Assembly (NCBI GenBank): GCA_946006895.1
Contig: CAMFZO010000017.1
Coordinates: forward strand, 1 to 14,756
Source: an uncultured Clostridia bacterium
GTDB taxonomy: Bacteria; Bacillota; Clostridia; Oscillospirales; Oscillospiraceae
DNA: 14,756 nt
Direction: 5' to 3'
In this document: one piece after another, positions 1 through 7,910 of the stretch
Layout: the number at the start of each line of letters is the position of its first letter
Numbering within the stretch: position 1 is the stretch's first letter
Translations under genes and position numbers: made by a program
Notes under the pieces: generated by a model
The model's input: the letters and a program-made list of their open reading frames with translations, nothing else
What the model was told of the DNA's origin: nothing
Databases searched by the model: none

Positions 1-45
1 ACACCTAAGCCTTCGTCGGCAGCGTCAGATGTGTATAAGAGACAG
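1..45. other. Illumina Nextera i5-side adapter (sequencing artefact)
   Basis: Bases 13-26 are the i5-side Nextera primer site and 27-45 are the Tn5 mosaic end AGATGTGTATAAGAGACAG. Bases 5-12, CTAAGCCT, match what I recall as index S508, and 1-4 (ACAC) are the end of the P5 oligonucleotide. This is library adapter left in the assembly, not genomic DNA. In frame it encodes MYKRQ, which falsely extends the first gene with a start codon at 31. Genomic sequence starts at about 46. Confidence 0.98.
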
Positions 46-999
46 CATCTGAACCGTTCCCACGGCGGCGTCCAGGTCCTTCCGCCCTATGCCCGGAGCA
101 AAAAATCCGAGTGGTACAAGGGCACGGCCAACGCCATCTACCAGAACATCCCCTTTATCGAGCGCTACGACCCGGATTACGTCCTGATCCTCTCCGGCGA
201 CCATATCTATAAAATGGATTACGCCGCCATGCTCCGCTACGCCGAGGAGCAGAACGCCGACTGCACCATCGCTGTGCGCACGGTGCCCATCGAGGAGGCC
301 AGCCGCTTCGGCATCATGAACACCAATCCCGACGGCTCCATCTACGAGTTTGAGGAAAAGCCGAAGCATCCCAAGAGCACCAACGCCTCCATGGGCATCT
401 ACATATTCAAATGGCAGATCCTGCGCCAGTTCCTCATTGCCGACGAGGAGGACCCCACCTCCGAAAACGACTTCGGCAAAAACGTCATTCCGGCGCTGCT
501 GGCGGCGGGACATAAGCTCTACGCCTACGAATTCCGGGGCTATTGGAAAGACGTGGGCACCATCCATTCCCTGTGGGAGGCCAACATGGAGCTGCTGGGT
601 ACGGACCCGGCCTTCAAACTGGACAGCGAAAAGGGCGGCAAGATCTACGCCAGAAACTACGCCCTGCCCTCCAGCTTTATCGCAAAGAGCGCCAAGACCG
701 TCTGTTCTCTCATCGCTGAGGGCTGCGGCATCTACGGCTCTGTCAGCCACTCCATTATCTCCACCGGCTGCACCGTGGAGGAGGGGGCCATCGTGGAGGA
801 CAGCGTCATCATGCCTGACGTGTTCATCGAGTCCGGCGTCATCATCCGCCACGCCATCGTCGGCGAGGGCTGCCGGATCTGCCGGGGTGCGGTCATCGGC
901 GGCAGCTTCGCGGAACATGAGGAAAAGAAGATCAGCGTCATCGGCAAGAACAAGACCATCGCCGCGAACCAGTCTGTCAAGCCCGGCGAGATCATATAA
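46..999 (+). CDS. glgC: Glucose-1-phosphate adenylyltransferase GlgC, 5'-truncated
   Basis: GlgC makes ADP-glucose from glucose-1-phosphate and ATP, the committed step of bacterial glycogen synthesis, in the cytoplasm. About 317 residues remain. Visible motifs are GGVQVLPPY near the new N-terminus, SGDHIYKMDY (fragment residues 50-59, nucleotide/metal region), FEEKP (102-106, where the Lys is the glucose-1-phosphate ligand in characterised GlgC), YWKDVGTI, and a C-terminal left-handed beta-helix of hexapeptide-like repeats. Compared with usual lengths near 400 aa, roughly 85-90 N-terminal residues, including the GGxGxRL nucleotide-binding loop, are missing because the contig ends in adapter. 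The gene itself is probably intact in the organism. The ATG at 31 lies inside the adapter and is not the real start. It precedes glgD by 26 nt in an apparent operon. Confidence 0.95.
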   Translation, partial: HLNRSHGGVQVLPPYARSKKSEWYKGTANAIYQNIPFIERYDPDYVLILSGDHIYKMDYAAMLRYAEEQNADCTIAVRTVPIEEASRFGIMNTNPDGSIYEFEEKPKHPKSTNASMGIYIFKWQILRQFLIADEEDPTSENDFGKNVIPALLAAGHKLYAYEFRGYWKDVGTIHSLWEANMELLGTDPAFKLDSEKGGKIYARNYALPSSFIAKSAKTVCSLIAEGCGIYGSVSHSIISTGCTVEEGAIVEDSVIMPDVFIESGVIIRHAIVGEGCRICRGAVIGGSFAEHEEKKISVIGKNKTIAANQSVKPGEII

Positions 1000-1010
1000 C
1001 AAAACAGGGC

Positions 1011-1018
1011 GAGGAGGG
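1011..1018 (+). promoter_or_regulatory. Ribosome-binding site of glgD
   Basis: GAGGAGGG lies 7 nt before the ATG at 1026, a near-perfect Shine-Dalgarno. It supports this start over the in-frame ATG four codons later. Confidence 0.75.
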
Positions 1019-1025
1019 ATACGCT

Positions 1026-2147
1026 ATGACGACTACAATGGGCATTATTTTTGCCAACATTTATGACAGCTCCCTGGGGGAACTGACCAACAAGCGCACC
1101 ATGGCGTCGCTGCCCTACGGCGGGCGCTATCGCCAGATCGACTTTTCCCTGTCCAATATGACCAATTCCGGCATCCGCCACATCGGCATCATTACAAAAT
1201 ACAATTACCACTCCCTGATGAACCACATTGGCTCCGGCCAGGAGTGGGATCTGGATCTGCAGGAGGGCGGCCTGGAGTTCATGACCCCCTATGCCGCCGA
1301 CCACAACGCCAGCTACCGCGGCAAGCTGGACGCCCTCAACTCCGCCATGAATTTCCTGCGGGTGGCCAGGGAGGACTATGTGGTCTTGGTGGACAGCGGC
1401 GTTCTTTGCGCCATTGATTTCCGCGCCCTGGTGGAGGACCATATCGCCTCCGGCGCGGATGTGACCGTCGCCGTCAAGGACGGCATCAGCAACGGCGTCA
1501 AGCAGCTGGACATGGCCGTCAAGGTGGACAAGAACAGCCGTGTTACCGATATTGCCGTGGATTACTGCGCCAGCAAGGACTATCTTGCCTCCATGGGGAT
1601 CTTCGTCATCAGCCGCGAGCTGCTGATCCGCGAGGTGACGGAGGCCGTCGCCCACAGTCGCTACCGCTTTGAGCGGGATCTGGTCCTTCACGGCTTTGCC
1701 AACAGCGGCATGAAGGTCAACGCCTACCAGTACGGCAGCGTGGCCCTTTTCAACGAGAGCACGGCGGAGTATTTCCACAACAATCTGGCCCTGCTGGACT
1801 ACTCCGTCCGCAACGGCCTGTTCCGAGTGCCCAACCGGACCATCTACACCAAGGTCCGCAACGAGGTCCCGGTCTATTACAGTGAGGACTCGGAGATCGA
1901 CGACTGCATGGTGGCCGACGGCTGCGTCTTTGAGGGCAAGGCGTCCCACTCCGTGTTCTTCCGGGGCGTTAAGCTGAACAAAAACGCCATGGTCAAGGAC
2001 AGCATCATCATGTCCGACACGGTCATCGGCGAGAGCGCTCAACTGGAATATGTTATTTTGGACAAGGAAGTGGTGGTCCGTCCCGGAGCCAAGCTCTGCG
2101 GCACCTATGACCACCCCCTGGTCATTAAACGAGGAGAAACTGTATGA
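1026..2147 (+). CDS. glgD: GlgD, regulatory paralogue of glucose-1-phosphate adenylyltransferase
   Basis: The 373-aa protein has the GlgC fold: a nucleotidyltransferase-like domain (about 1-250) and a C-terminal beta-helix domain (about 280-373, hexapeptide repeats). GGRYRQIDFSLSN (32-44) is the conserved family block. Catalytic signatures are degraded: the N-terminus (MGIIFANIYDSS) lacks the GGxGxRL loop, the GDHIYKMDY position reads VDSGVLCAIDF (about 122-132), and no FEEKP-type sugar-phosphate motif is seen. In Bacillota, GlgD is known to assemble with GlgC and change its activity and allosteric response while being poorly active or inactive alone. That role is assigned here from family knowledge plus adjacency to glgC. 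Its stop codon overlaps the glgA start by 4 nt (ATGA), so the two are probably translationally coupled. Confidence 0.93.
   Translation: MTTTMGIIFANIYDSSLGELTNKRTMASLPYGGRYRQIDFSLSNMTNSGIRHIGIITKYNYHSLMNHIGSGQEWDLDLQEGGLEFMTPYAADHNASYRGKLDALNSAMNFLRVAREDYVVLVDSGVLCAIDFRALVEDHIASGADVTVAVKDGISNGVKQLDMAVKVDKNSRVTDIAVDYCASKDYLASMGIFVISRELLIREVTEAVAHSRYRFERDLVLHGFANSGMKVNAYQYGSVALFNESTAEYFHNNLALLDYSVRNGLFRVPNRTIYTKVRNEVPVYYSEDSEIDDCMVADGCVFEGKASHSVFFRGVKLNKNAMVKDSIIMSDTVIGESAQLEYVILDKEVVVRPGAKLCGTYDHPLVIKRGETV
2131..2136 (+). promoter_or_regulatory. Ribosome-binding site of glgA inside glgD
   Basis: GAGGAG lies within the last codons of glgD, 7 nt before the glgA ATG at 2144. Together with the ATGA stop/start overlap at 2144-2147 it fixes the glgA start and suggests coupled translation. 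Confidence 0.75.
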
Positions 2148-3574
2148 GAATTGCAATGGTCGCCTCCGAGGCGGCACCCTTTGTAAAAACCGGTGGCTTG
2201 GGCGACGTGATGCAGGCGCTGCCTGCGGAGCTGTCCAAGCTCAAGGGCAATGAGGTCGCTCTGTTCCTGCCCTACTACAAAAAGATCAAGCACGACAGCA
2301 ACATCGAGGTGGAATCCCTGGGCTCCTTCTATATGGAGCTTTCCTGGCGGGAGAGCTATGTGGGCATTTTCCGTCTGAAGACCCGCCGGAAGAAGCTGCA
2401 GGTCTATTTCATCGACAACGAATACTATTTCGGCGCGCGCAGCACCATCTACGGCGACTTTGACGACGGCGAGCGCTTTGCCTATTTCTCCAAAGCGGTC
2501 ATGGCTGCGCTGTATTTCCTGGACTTCAAGCCCGACATTCTCCACTGCCACGACTGGCAGGCGGCTATGAGCATCATCTACTGCCGGGCGCTCTACGGAA
2601 GCTGGTGCCCCGACACCAAGACCGTCTTTACCATCCACAACGTGGAGTACCAGGGCTGGGCGGATAAGACCTTTTTTGAGAATACGCTGGGACTGCCCAA
2701 GGAATATCAGGGCTATCTGACCTTTGACGGCGCCATCAACATGATGAAGGGCACCATCGAGGTGGCGGATATCGTGACCACCGTTTCCAAGACCTACGCC
2801 GAGGAGCTGCGCTATCCCTATTACGCCCACCGTCTGGACGGCGTTCTGCGGGGCGCCTGGCTGTGGGGCATCACCAACGGCATCGACACCACCGTCTATG
2901 ACCCGGCAACGGATCCCGCCCTCAAGACCAACTACAGCGCCAAGCAGATGGAGGGCAAGTGGGACAACAAGCTGGCTCTGCGCCAGGAGCTGGGACTGCG
3001 GTCCGATACCGACGCGCCGATCTTGGCTATGGTGTCCCGGCTTGCCGGTCATAAGGGCATCGACCTGCTGTGCTACATCGCCAACCGCCTGATGGAGCGG
3101 GAGGTGCAGCTCGTCATTGTGGGTACCGGCGAAAAGCAGTATGAATATGCCCTCAGCGCTCTGGCCCGTCAGCATCCGGGACGGGTCGCTGTCCGGCTGG
3201 CCTTTGATCCGGCTCTTGCCTCGCGTGTCTATGCCGGCGCGGATATGTACCTGATGCCGTCCAAGTCCGAGCCCTGCGGCCTGTCGCAGATCATTGCCAT
3301 GCACTACGGCACGGTGCCCGTCGTCGCCAGCACCGGCGGCCTGCGGGATACGGTGCCGCCCTACAACTGGGATACGGAGGAGGGCAGAGGCTTTACCTTC
3401 CAGAGCTATAATGCCGATGATTTTCTCGGCGCTATTGACCGGGCGGTCGGATTGTATTATAATGACCGGGATCGCTGGAACCGCCTTGCCAAGCACGATA
3501 TGGAAGTCGATTTCAGCTGGCGGCAGCCCGCTGCGGAATATATGCAGCTCTATACGGAGCTGAGACAGAAATAA
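2144..3574 (+). CDS. glgA: Glycogen synthase GlgA (GT5, ADP-glucose type)
   Basis: This retaining glucosyltransferase transfers glucose from ADP-glucose to the non-reducing end of alpha-1,4-glucan in the cytoplasm. The 476-aa length is normal for the bacterial family. It has a GT-B fold with two Rossmann-like domains. The N-terminal KTGGL motif (K15) is the ADP-glucose/acceptor site, and NGID lies at 245-248. VSRLAGHKGID (297-307) supplies R299 and K304, matching phosphate-contacting R300/K305 of E. coli GlgA. EPCGLSQ (376-382) contains the conserved E of the E-x7-E region, followed by a TGGL-type nucleotide loop. The start is set by GAGGAG 7 nt upstream and the 4-nt overlap with glgD. glgP follows after 20 nt. 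Neighbouring glgC/glgD supply its substrate. Confidence 0.97.
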   Translation: MRIAMVASEAAPFVKTGGLGDVMQALPAELSKLKGNEVALFLPYYKKIKHDSNIEVESLGSFYMELSWRESYVGIFRLKTRRKKLQVYFIDNEYYFGARSTIYGDFDDGERFAYFSKAVMAALYFLDFKPDILHCHDWQAAMSIIYCRALYGSWCPDTKTVFTIHNVEYQGWADKTFFENTLGLPKEYQGYLTFDGAINMMKGTIEVADIVTTVSKTYAEELRYPYYAHRLDGVLRGAWLWGITNGIDTTVYDPATDPALKTNYSAKQMEGKWDNKLALRQELGLRSDTDAPILAMVSRLAGHKGIDLLCYIANRLMEREVQLVIVGTGEKQYEYALSALARQHPGRVAVRLAFDPALASRVYAGADMYLMPSKSEPCGLSQIIAMHYGTVPVVASTGGLRDTVPPYNWDTEEGRGFTFQSYNADDFLGAIDRAVGLYYNDRDRWNRLAKHDMEVDFSWRQPAAEYMQLYTELRQK

Positions 3575-3584
3575 AGGTTTTTTT

Positions 3585-3590
3585 AGGAGG
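3585..3590 (+). promoter_or_regulatory. Ribosome-binding site of glgP
   Basis: AGGAGG lies 4 nt before the ATG at 3595. The spacing is slightly short but the match is perfect. A T-run (about 3578-3584) precedes it, but no stem-loop is there, so it is not a terminator. Confidence 0.7.
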
Positions 3591-3594
3591 ACCC

Positions 3595-6039
3595 ATGAAG
3601 AAGCAAACACCCAAAGAATCGGTTATTGACGTGCGCGGGGAAGCCCGCGCAGATGTGATGAAGGAGCTGGAGGACAGTATGCGCAGGCTTTTTGGCTGCG
3701 GGCTGGCCGACGCCACGGAAAAGCAGATCTATCGCGCCCTGTGCTATATGCTGCGGGAGATCCTGACGGAAAAGAACGGCGATTTTAATGACCGCGTTTC
3801 CCGCAATGAGCAGAAGGAAGTCTATTATATGTCCATGGAGTTCCTGGTCGGTACCAGTCTGCGCAACAATCTGTTCAATCTGGGCATGGAGCAGGAGGTC
3901 CGGGAGGGCCTGAAAAAGATCGGCTTTGATATTGACCGGATCTATGCTCTGGAGCCTGACGCAGGTCTGGGCAACGGCGGTCTGGGACGTCTGGCCTCAT
4001 GCTATATGGACGCTGCCACCGGTATGAACTATCCCGTCACCGGCTATTCCATCCGCTATGAGTTCGGCATTTTCCGCCAGAAGATCGTTGACGGCTGGCA
4101 GATGGAATTCCCGGACAACTGGCTGGAAATGGGCGATGTCTGGCTCCGGCCCCGGGAGGACGATGCGGTGGAGGTCCGTTTCGGCGGCGAGGTTCGCGAG
4201 TGGATGGACAACGGAAAGTTCAAGGTGGCGCAGGTTGGCTACAATTCCGTCATTGCCGTGCCCCACGATCTGTTCATCTCCGGCTATCACAGCGACAGCG
4301 TCAACCGTCTGATCCTTTGGAGTGCCAAGCTGCCGCAGAGCTTTGACATGGCGGCCTTCTCTCGCGGCGATTACGTCCGCGCTCTGGAGCAGAATGCTAT
4401 GGCTGAGACCATCTCCAAGGTGCTCTATCCCGCTGACGACCATATCCAGGGCAAGCGCCTGCGTCTGAAGCAGCAGTATCTGCTGGTCTCCGCCTCTCTG
4501 CAGAGCATCCTGAAAAAGCACTATAAAAAGTACCATACCTTTGACAATCTGGCCGACAAGGTCGCCATCCACATCAACGACACCCATCCGGCCCTCTGCG
4601 TGCCGGAACTGATGCGTCTGCTGGTGGACGAGAACGAGTACGGCTGGGACAAGGCCTGGGAGATCACCTGCAAGACCCTGTCCTATACCAACCACACGGT
4701 CATGAGCGAGGCCCTCGAGCGCTGGAACGTGGACCTGTTCCGGGAGCAACTGCCCCGTATCTACTCCATCTGCGTGGAGATCAACCGCCGCCTGATCGAA
4801 GGCCTCAGCAAGGTCTACCCCAACGACTGGGGCAAGATCAACTATATGGCGGTCATTGCCAACAACGAGATCCGCATGGCCAATCTGTGCCTTGCCGCCT
4901 GCCATAAGGTCAACGGCGTTTCCAAGCTCCATACGGATATACTGCGCAACGGCATTTTCCGCGACTACTGCCAGATCACGCCGGACCGCTTCCTCAACGT
5001 GACCAACGGCATCGCCTACCGTCGCTGGCTGTGCCAGTCCAATCCGCTGCTGACCGACTATCTGACGGACATCATCGGCGACGGCTTTAAGCGCGACGCC
5101 CGGAATTTGGAAGCCCTGCTCAAATACCATGACGACGAGACGGTGCTGCAGAATCTGCGCAGCATCAAGCGCAAGAACAAGGAACGTCTGGCAGCGCTCA
5201 TTGCCGAGCGCAACGGCGTCAAAGTCGATCCGGATTCCATTTTCGACATTCAGATCAAGCGCCTGCACGAGTACAAGCGCCAGCTTCTGAATATTCTCCA
5301 CGTCCTGCATCTTTACAACGAGATCAAGGCCAATCCCTCGGCGCCCTTTGTGCCGCGCACCTTTATCTTTGCGGCGAAGGCCTCCGCGGGCTATATCCGC
5401 GCAAAGCAGATCATCAGCCTGATCGTGGCCGTGTCCAACTTCATCAACGCCGATCCCGAGGTCCGCGACAAGCTCAAGGTGGTCTTTATTGAGGACTACA
5501 AGGTGTCCCTGGCCGAGATCATCATTCCGGCGGCGGACATCTCCGAGCAGATCTCCGTGGCGGGCAAGGAAGCCTCCGGCACCGGCAACATGAAGCTGAT
5601 GATCAACGGCGCAGTCACCATCGGCACCCTGGACGGCGCCAACGTGGAGATCCACGAGCAGGTAGGCGACGACAACATCTTCCTCTTCGGCATGAAGGCC
5701 CATGAGGTGGACGCTCTGTGGCAGCAGGGCTACAACCCCAACGAGTTCCTGACGCCTGCATTGCGGGAGGTCCTGGATATGCTGACCTCCGGCATCCTGG
5801 GACAGCGCTTTGACGATCTTGTCAGCAGCCTGCTGACCAACCGCTTCGGCACCGCCGACCCCTATATGACCGTTGCCGACTTCACCGACTACGCCCGCGC
5901 ACAGAAGCTGGTGGGCGAGACCTACCTCGATGCCAGGAAGTTCTCCAATATGTCCCTGGTCAATATCGCCAAGGCCGGTATTTTCTCATCTGACCGCTCG
6001 GTGGAGGAATATGCCGAGAATATCTGGAATCTTAAATAA
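3595..6039 (+). CDS. glgP: Glycogen phosphorylase (GT35)
   Basis: This PLP-dependent enzyme phosphorolyses alpha-1,4-glucan ends to release glucose-1-phosphate, reversing storage made by GlgA. The 814-aa length is typical of bacterial glycogen/maltodextrin phosphorylases. EPDAGLGNGGLGRLASCYMD (120-139) is the conserved N-terminal block. The PLP signature EASGTGNMKLMING starts at 659, with K667 as the predicted Schiff-base lysine. IKRLHEYKRQLLN and the preceding VTNGIAYRRW block are also canonical. The start is set by AGGAGG at 3585-3590. The stop is only 2 nt before the next ATG, which implies coupling to the GH13 gene that probably acts on its limit dextrins. Synthetic and degradative genes therefore sit in one transcription unit. 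Specificity for glycogen rather than maltodextrin is inferred from the glg context, not from a residue I can point to. Confidence 0.96.
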   Translation: MKKQTPKESVIDVRGEARADVMKELEDSMRRLFGCGLADATEKQIYRALCYMLREILTEKNGDFNDRVSRNEQKEVYYMSMEFLVGTSLRNNLFNLGMEQEVREGLKKIGFDIDRIYALEPDAGLGNGGLGRLASCYMDAATGMNYPVTGYSIRYEFGIFRQKIVDGWQMEFPDNWLEMGDVWLRPREDDAVEVRFGGEVREWMDNGKFKVAQVGYNSVIAVPHDLFISGYHSDSVNRLILWSAKLPQSFDMAAFSRGDYVRALEQNAMAETISKVLYPADDHIQGKRLRLKQQYLLVSASLQSILKKHYKKYHTFDNLADKVAIHINDTHPALCVPELMRLLVDENEYGWDKAWEITCKTLSYTNHTVMSEALERWNVDLFREQLPRIYSICVEINRRLIEGLSKVYPNDWGKINYMAVIANNEIRMANLCLAACHKVNGVSKLHTDILRNGIFRDYCQITPDRFLNVTNGIAYRRWLCQSNPLLTDYLTDIIGDGFKRDARNLEALLKYHDDETVLQNLRSIKRKNKERLAALIAERNGVKVDPDSIFDIQIKRLHEYKRQLLNILHVLHLYNEIKANPSAPFVPRTFIFAAKASAGYIRAKQIISLIVAVSNFINADPEVRDKLKVVFIEDYKVSLAEIIIPAADISEQISVAGKEASGTGNMKLMINGAVTIGTLDGANVEIHEQVGDDNIFLFGMKAHEVDALWQQGYNPNEFLTPALREVLDMLTSGILGQRFDDLVSSLLTNRFGTADPYMTVADFTDYARAQKLVGETYLDARKFSNMSLVNIAKAGIFSSDRSVEEYAENIWNLK

Positions 6040-6041
6040 AA

Positions 6042-7880
6042 ATGCGCATCTTGTTTGACAGCAGAAATGCGGCCCACAAGACCCCGTTCGGTTGTATCCG
6101 AACGGGGCAGCGGTGCATTCTGCGCCTGCTTGTCCCTGCAAACTGTTATGCGACCGGCGTAAAGCTCATGCTGGAGGACTGTGAGAACGCGCCGGCAGGG
6201 GAGTATCCTTTTGTAAAGGAAGAAGATCGCGGCGACGGCTATACGGCTTACCGCTGCGAATTTGCGCCTGAGGAACGGGGCCTGTATTATTATTGGTTCT
6301 ACGTGACCAAAGAAAACGGCGGCTTCCGGCTGTTCAAGCAGGGAAGCGGGACCAATATGGAGGCGGGTGACAAGTGGCAGCTCAGCGTCATTCCCGCCGA
6401 TTTTACCACGCCGGACTTCGCCAGGGGTGCGGTCATGTACCAGATCCTGCCGGACCGCTTTTATAAGTCCGGCGACTGTGACCTGACGGAGAAGCTACGG
6501 CCCTTTACCGTCCATGCAAGCTGGGACGAGATGCCGGACTACACGCCCGACGCTGAGGGCAACTGGTGCGGCGACTTTTTCGGCGGCAACCTCAACGGCG
6601 TGCGGGAAAAGCTGCCCTATCTGAAGGACCTGGGGGTAGAGGTGATCTACTTCAACCCCATTTTTATGGCCTACTCCAACCACCGCTACGATACCGCCGA
6701 TTATAAGCGCATCGACCCAATGCTGGGGACCGAGGCGGAATTCAAGGCCCTCTGCGACGAGGCCCACAGCATGGGTATCCGCATCGTCCTGGACGGCGTT
6801 TTCTCCCACACCGGCAGCAACAGCGTCTATTTTGACGCCAAGCACGTCTTCGGTAACGGCGCCGTCAGTAATCCTGACTCGCCTTACCGGGAGTGGTACC
6901 GTTTCAGGCACTATCCCGACGACTATGACGCTTGGTGGAATATGCCCACGCTGCCCAACGTGGAGGAGGTCACACCCAGTTACATACTCTATATAATTGA
7001 GGATGACGACTCTGTGGCCGCCCACTGGCTGGGCTTGGGTGCTGACGGTTTCCGTCTGGATGTGGTGGATGAGCTGCCCGACGAATTTGTCTGTAAGCTG
7101 AAAAAACGCATCCGCTCCATAAAGCCCGACGCGCTTCTGCTGGGCGAGGTCTGGGAGGATGCCTCCAACAAGCGGACCTACGGCGTTTCCCGCCGGTACT
7201 TTGTGGACGGCGAGCTGGACTCCACCATGAATTATCCCTGGCGCACGGCGATCCTCAACTACATTCGCGGCCTGGACGACGGAAGCGCACTGGGAGAGAC
7301 CGTTATGACCATTGCGGAAAACTATCCGCCTCAGGTGCTTTCCTGCGTAATGAATCTGCTGGGCAGCCACGACACGCCCCGTATTCTGACCGCTCTGGTC
7401 GACGATTTCCGGGGCAGCCGGGAGGAAAAGGCAGCGCGCACCCTGTCATATGAGGACCGAAAAACAGCCCTCGAGCGCCTGAGAGCCGCCGCTTTTTTGC
7501 AGTTCACCCTGCCCGGTATGGCCAGCATTTATTACGGCGACGAGGCGGGAATGGAGGGCTTTGATGACCCGTTTTGCCGCCGGACCTACCCCTGGGGCAG
7601 AGAGGATACAGCTCTCCGGGCATATTACCGGTCCCTGTGCCGGCTGAAAAAGGAACTTCCTGCGCTGCGTCATGGGGATGTCCGCGTGACTGCGGCAGGG
7701 GAGGGGCGCATCGCCTTTACCCGCACTGCACAGGAGCAGCGGGCGGAAGTGTTCGTCAACCGTTCCCATGAGGTCTGGACCCTGCCGGAGGGCAAGGTGC
7801 GCTTCGGCCGCGGCCTTGATCTGGACGGCGAGCAGACCATGCTGCAGCCGGGCGGATTCTGTCTGCTGATCTGCCAATGA
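6042..7880 (+). CDS. GH13 alpha-amylase-family protein, intracellular alpha-glucan hydrolase (neopullulanase/cyclomaltodextrinase-like)
   Basis: The 612-aa protein has an N-terminal beta-rich module (about 1-120, resembling the N-terminal starch-binding-like domain of cyclomaltodextrinases), then GH13 catalytic motifs. YQILPDRFY opens the barrel. Region I-like DGVFSHTG is at 251-258, with H256. GFRLDVVDE (336-344) gives nucleophile D340, LLGEVW (366-371) gives acid/base E369, and GSHDTPR holds D444 next to H443. A MPTLPN stretch before region II resembles the MPKLN signature of the neopullulanase subfamily. No signal peptide is visible, so it should act in the cytoplasm on glycogen limit dextrins or imported maltodextrins. 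Hydrolysis of alpha-1,6 as well as alpha-1,4 bonds is possible but unproven. The start 2 nt after the glgP stop has no strong Shine-Dalgarno, which suggests translational coupling. Transglycosylase activity cannot be excluded. Confidence 0.88.
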   Translation: MRILFDSRNAAHKTPFGCIRTGQRCILRLLVPANCYATGVKLMLEDCENAPAGEYPFVKEEDRGDGYTAYRCEFAPEERGLYYYWFYVTKENGGFRLFKQGSGTNMEAGDKWQLSVIPADFTTPDFARGAVMYQILPDRFYKSGDCDLTEKLRPFTVHASWDEMPDYTPDAEGNWCGDFFGGNLNGVREKLPYLKDLGVEVIYFNPIFMAYSNHRYDTADYKRIDPMLGTEAEFKALCDEAHSMGIRIVLDGVFSHTGSNSVYFDAKHVFGNGAVSNPDSPYREWYRFRHYPDDYDAWWNMPTLPNVEEVTPSYILYIIEDDDSVAAHWLGLGADGFRLDVVDELPDEFVCKLKKRIRSIKPDALLLGEVWEDASNKRTYGVSRRYFVDGELDSTMNYPWRTAILNYIRGLDDGSALGETVMTIAENYPPQVLSCVMNLLGSHDTPRILTALVDDFRGSREEKAARTLSYEDRKTALERLRAAAFLQFTLPGMASIYYGDEAGMEGFDDPFCRRTYPWGREDTALRAYYRSLCRLKKELPALRHGDVRVTAAGEGRIAFTRTAQEQRAEVFVNRSHEVWTLPEGKVRFGRGLDLDGEQTMLQPGGFCLLICQ

Positions 7881-7896
7881 CCGAAATCATTCTGTG

Positions 7897-7903
7897 AAGG
7901 AGA
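7897..7903 (+). promoter_or_regulatory. Ribosome-binding site of the M3 peptidase gene
   Basis: AAGGAGA lies 7 nt before the ATG at 7911 within the 30-nt gap after the GH13 gene. I see no promoter or terminator in this gap, so the peptidase gene may be read from the glg transcript. Confidence 0.7.
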
Positions 7904-7910
7904 AATACAT

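Noticed and set aside
2105..3610. Reverse-strand open frame of about 500 codons over glgA
   Set aside because: It is an antisense shadow of glgA with no recognisable domain or ribosome-binding site. Similar shadows over glgD, the GH13 gene and pepF were dismissed for the same reason.
3997..5703. Reverse-strand open frame of 568 codons inside glgP
   Set aside because: It lies wholly antisense to a well-conserved gene. Its product is a repetitive V/D/L/H-rich sequence typical of antisense frames in GC-rich DNA.
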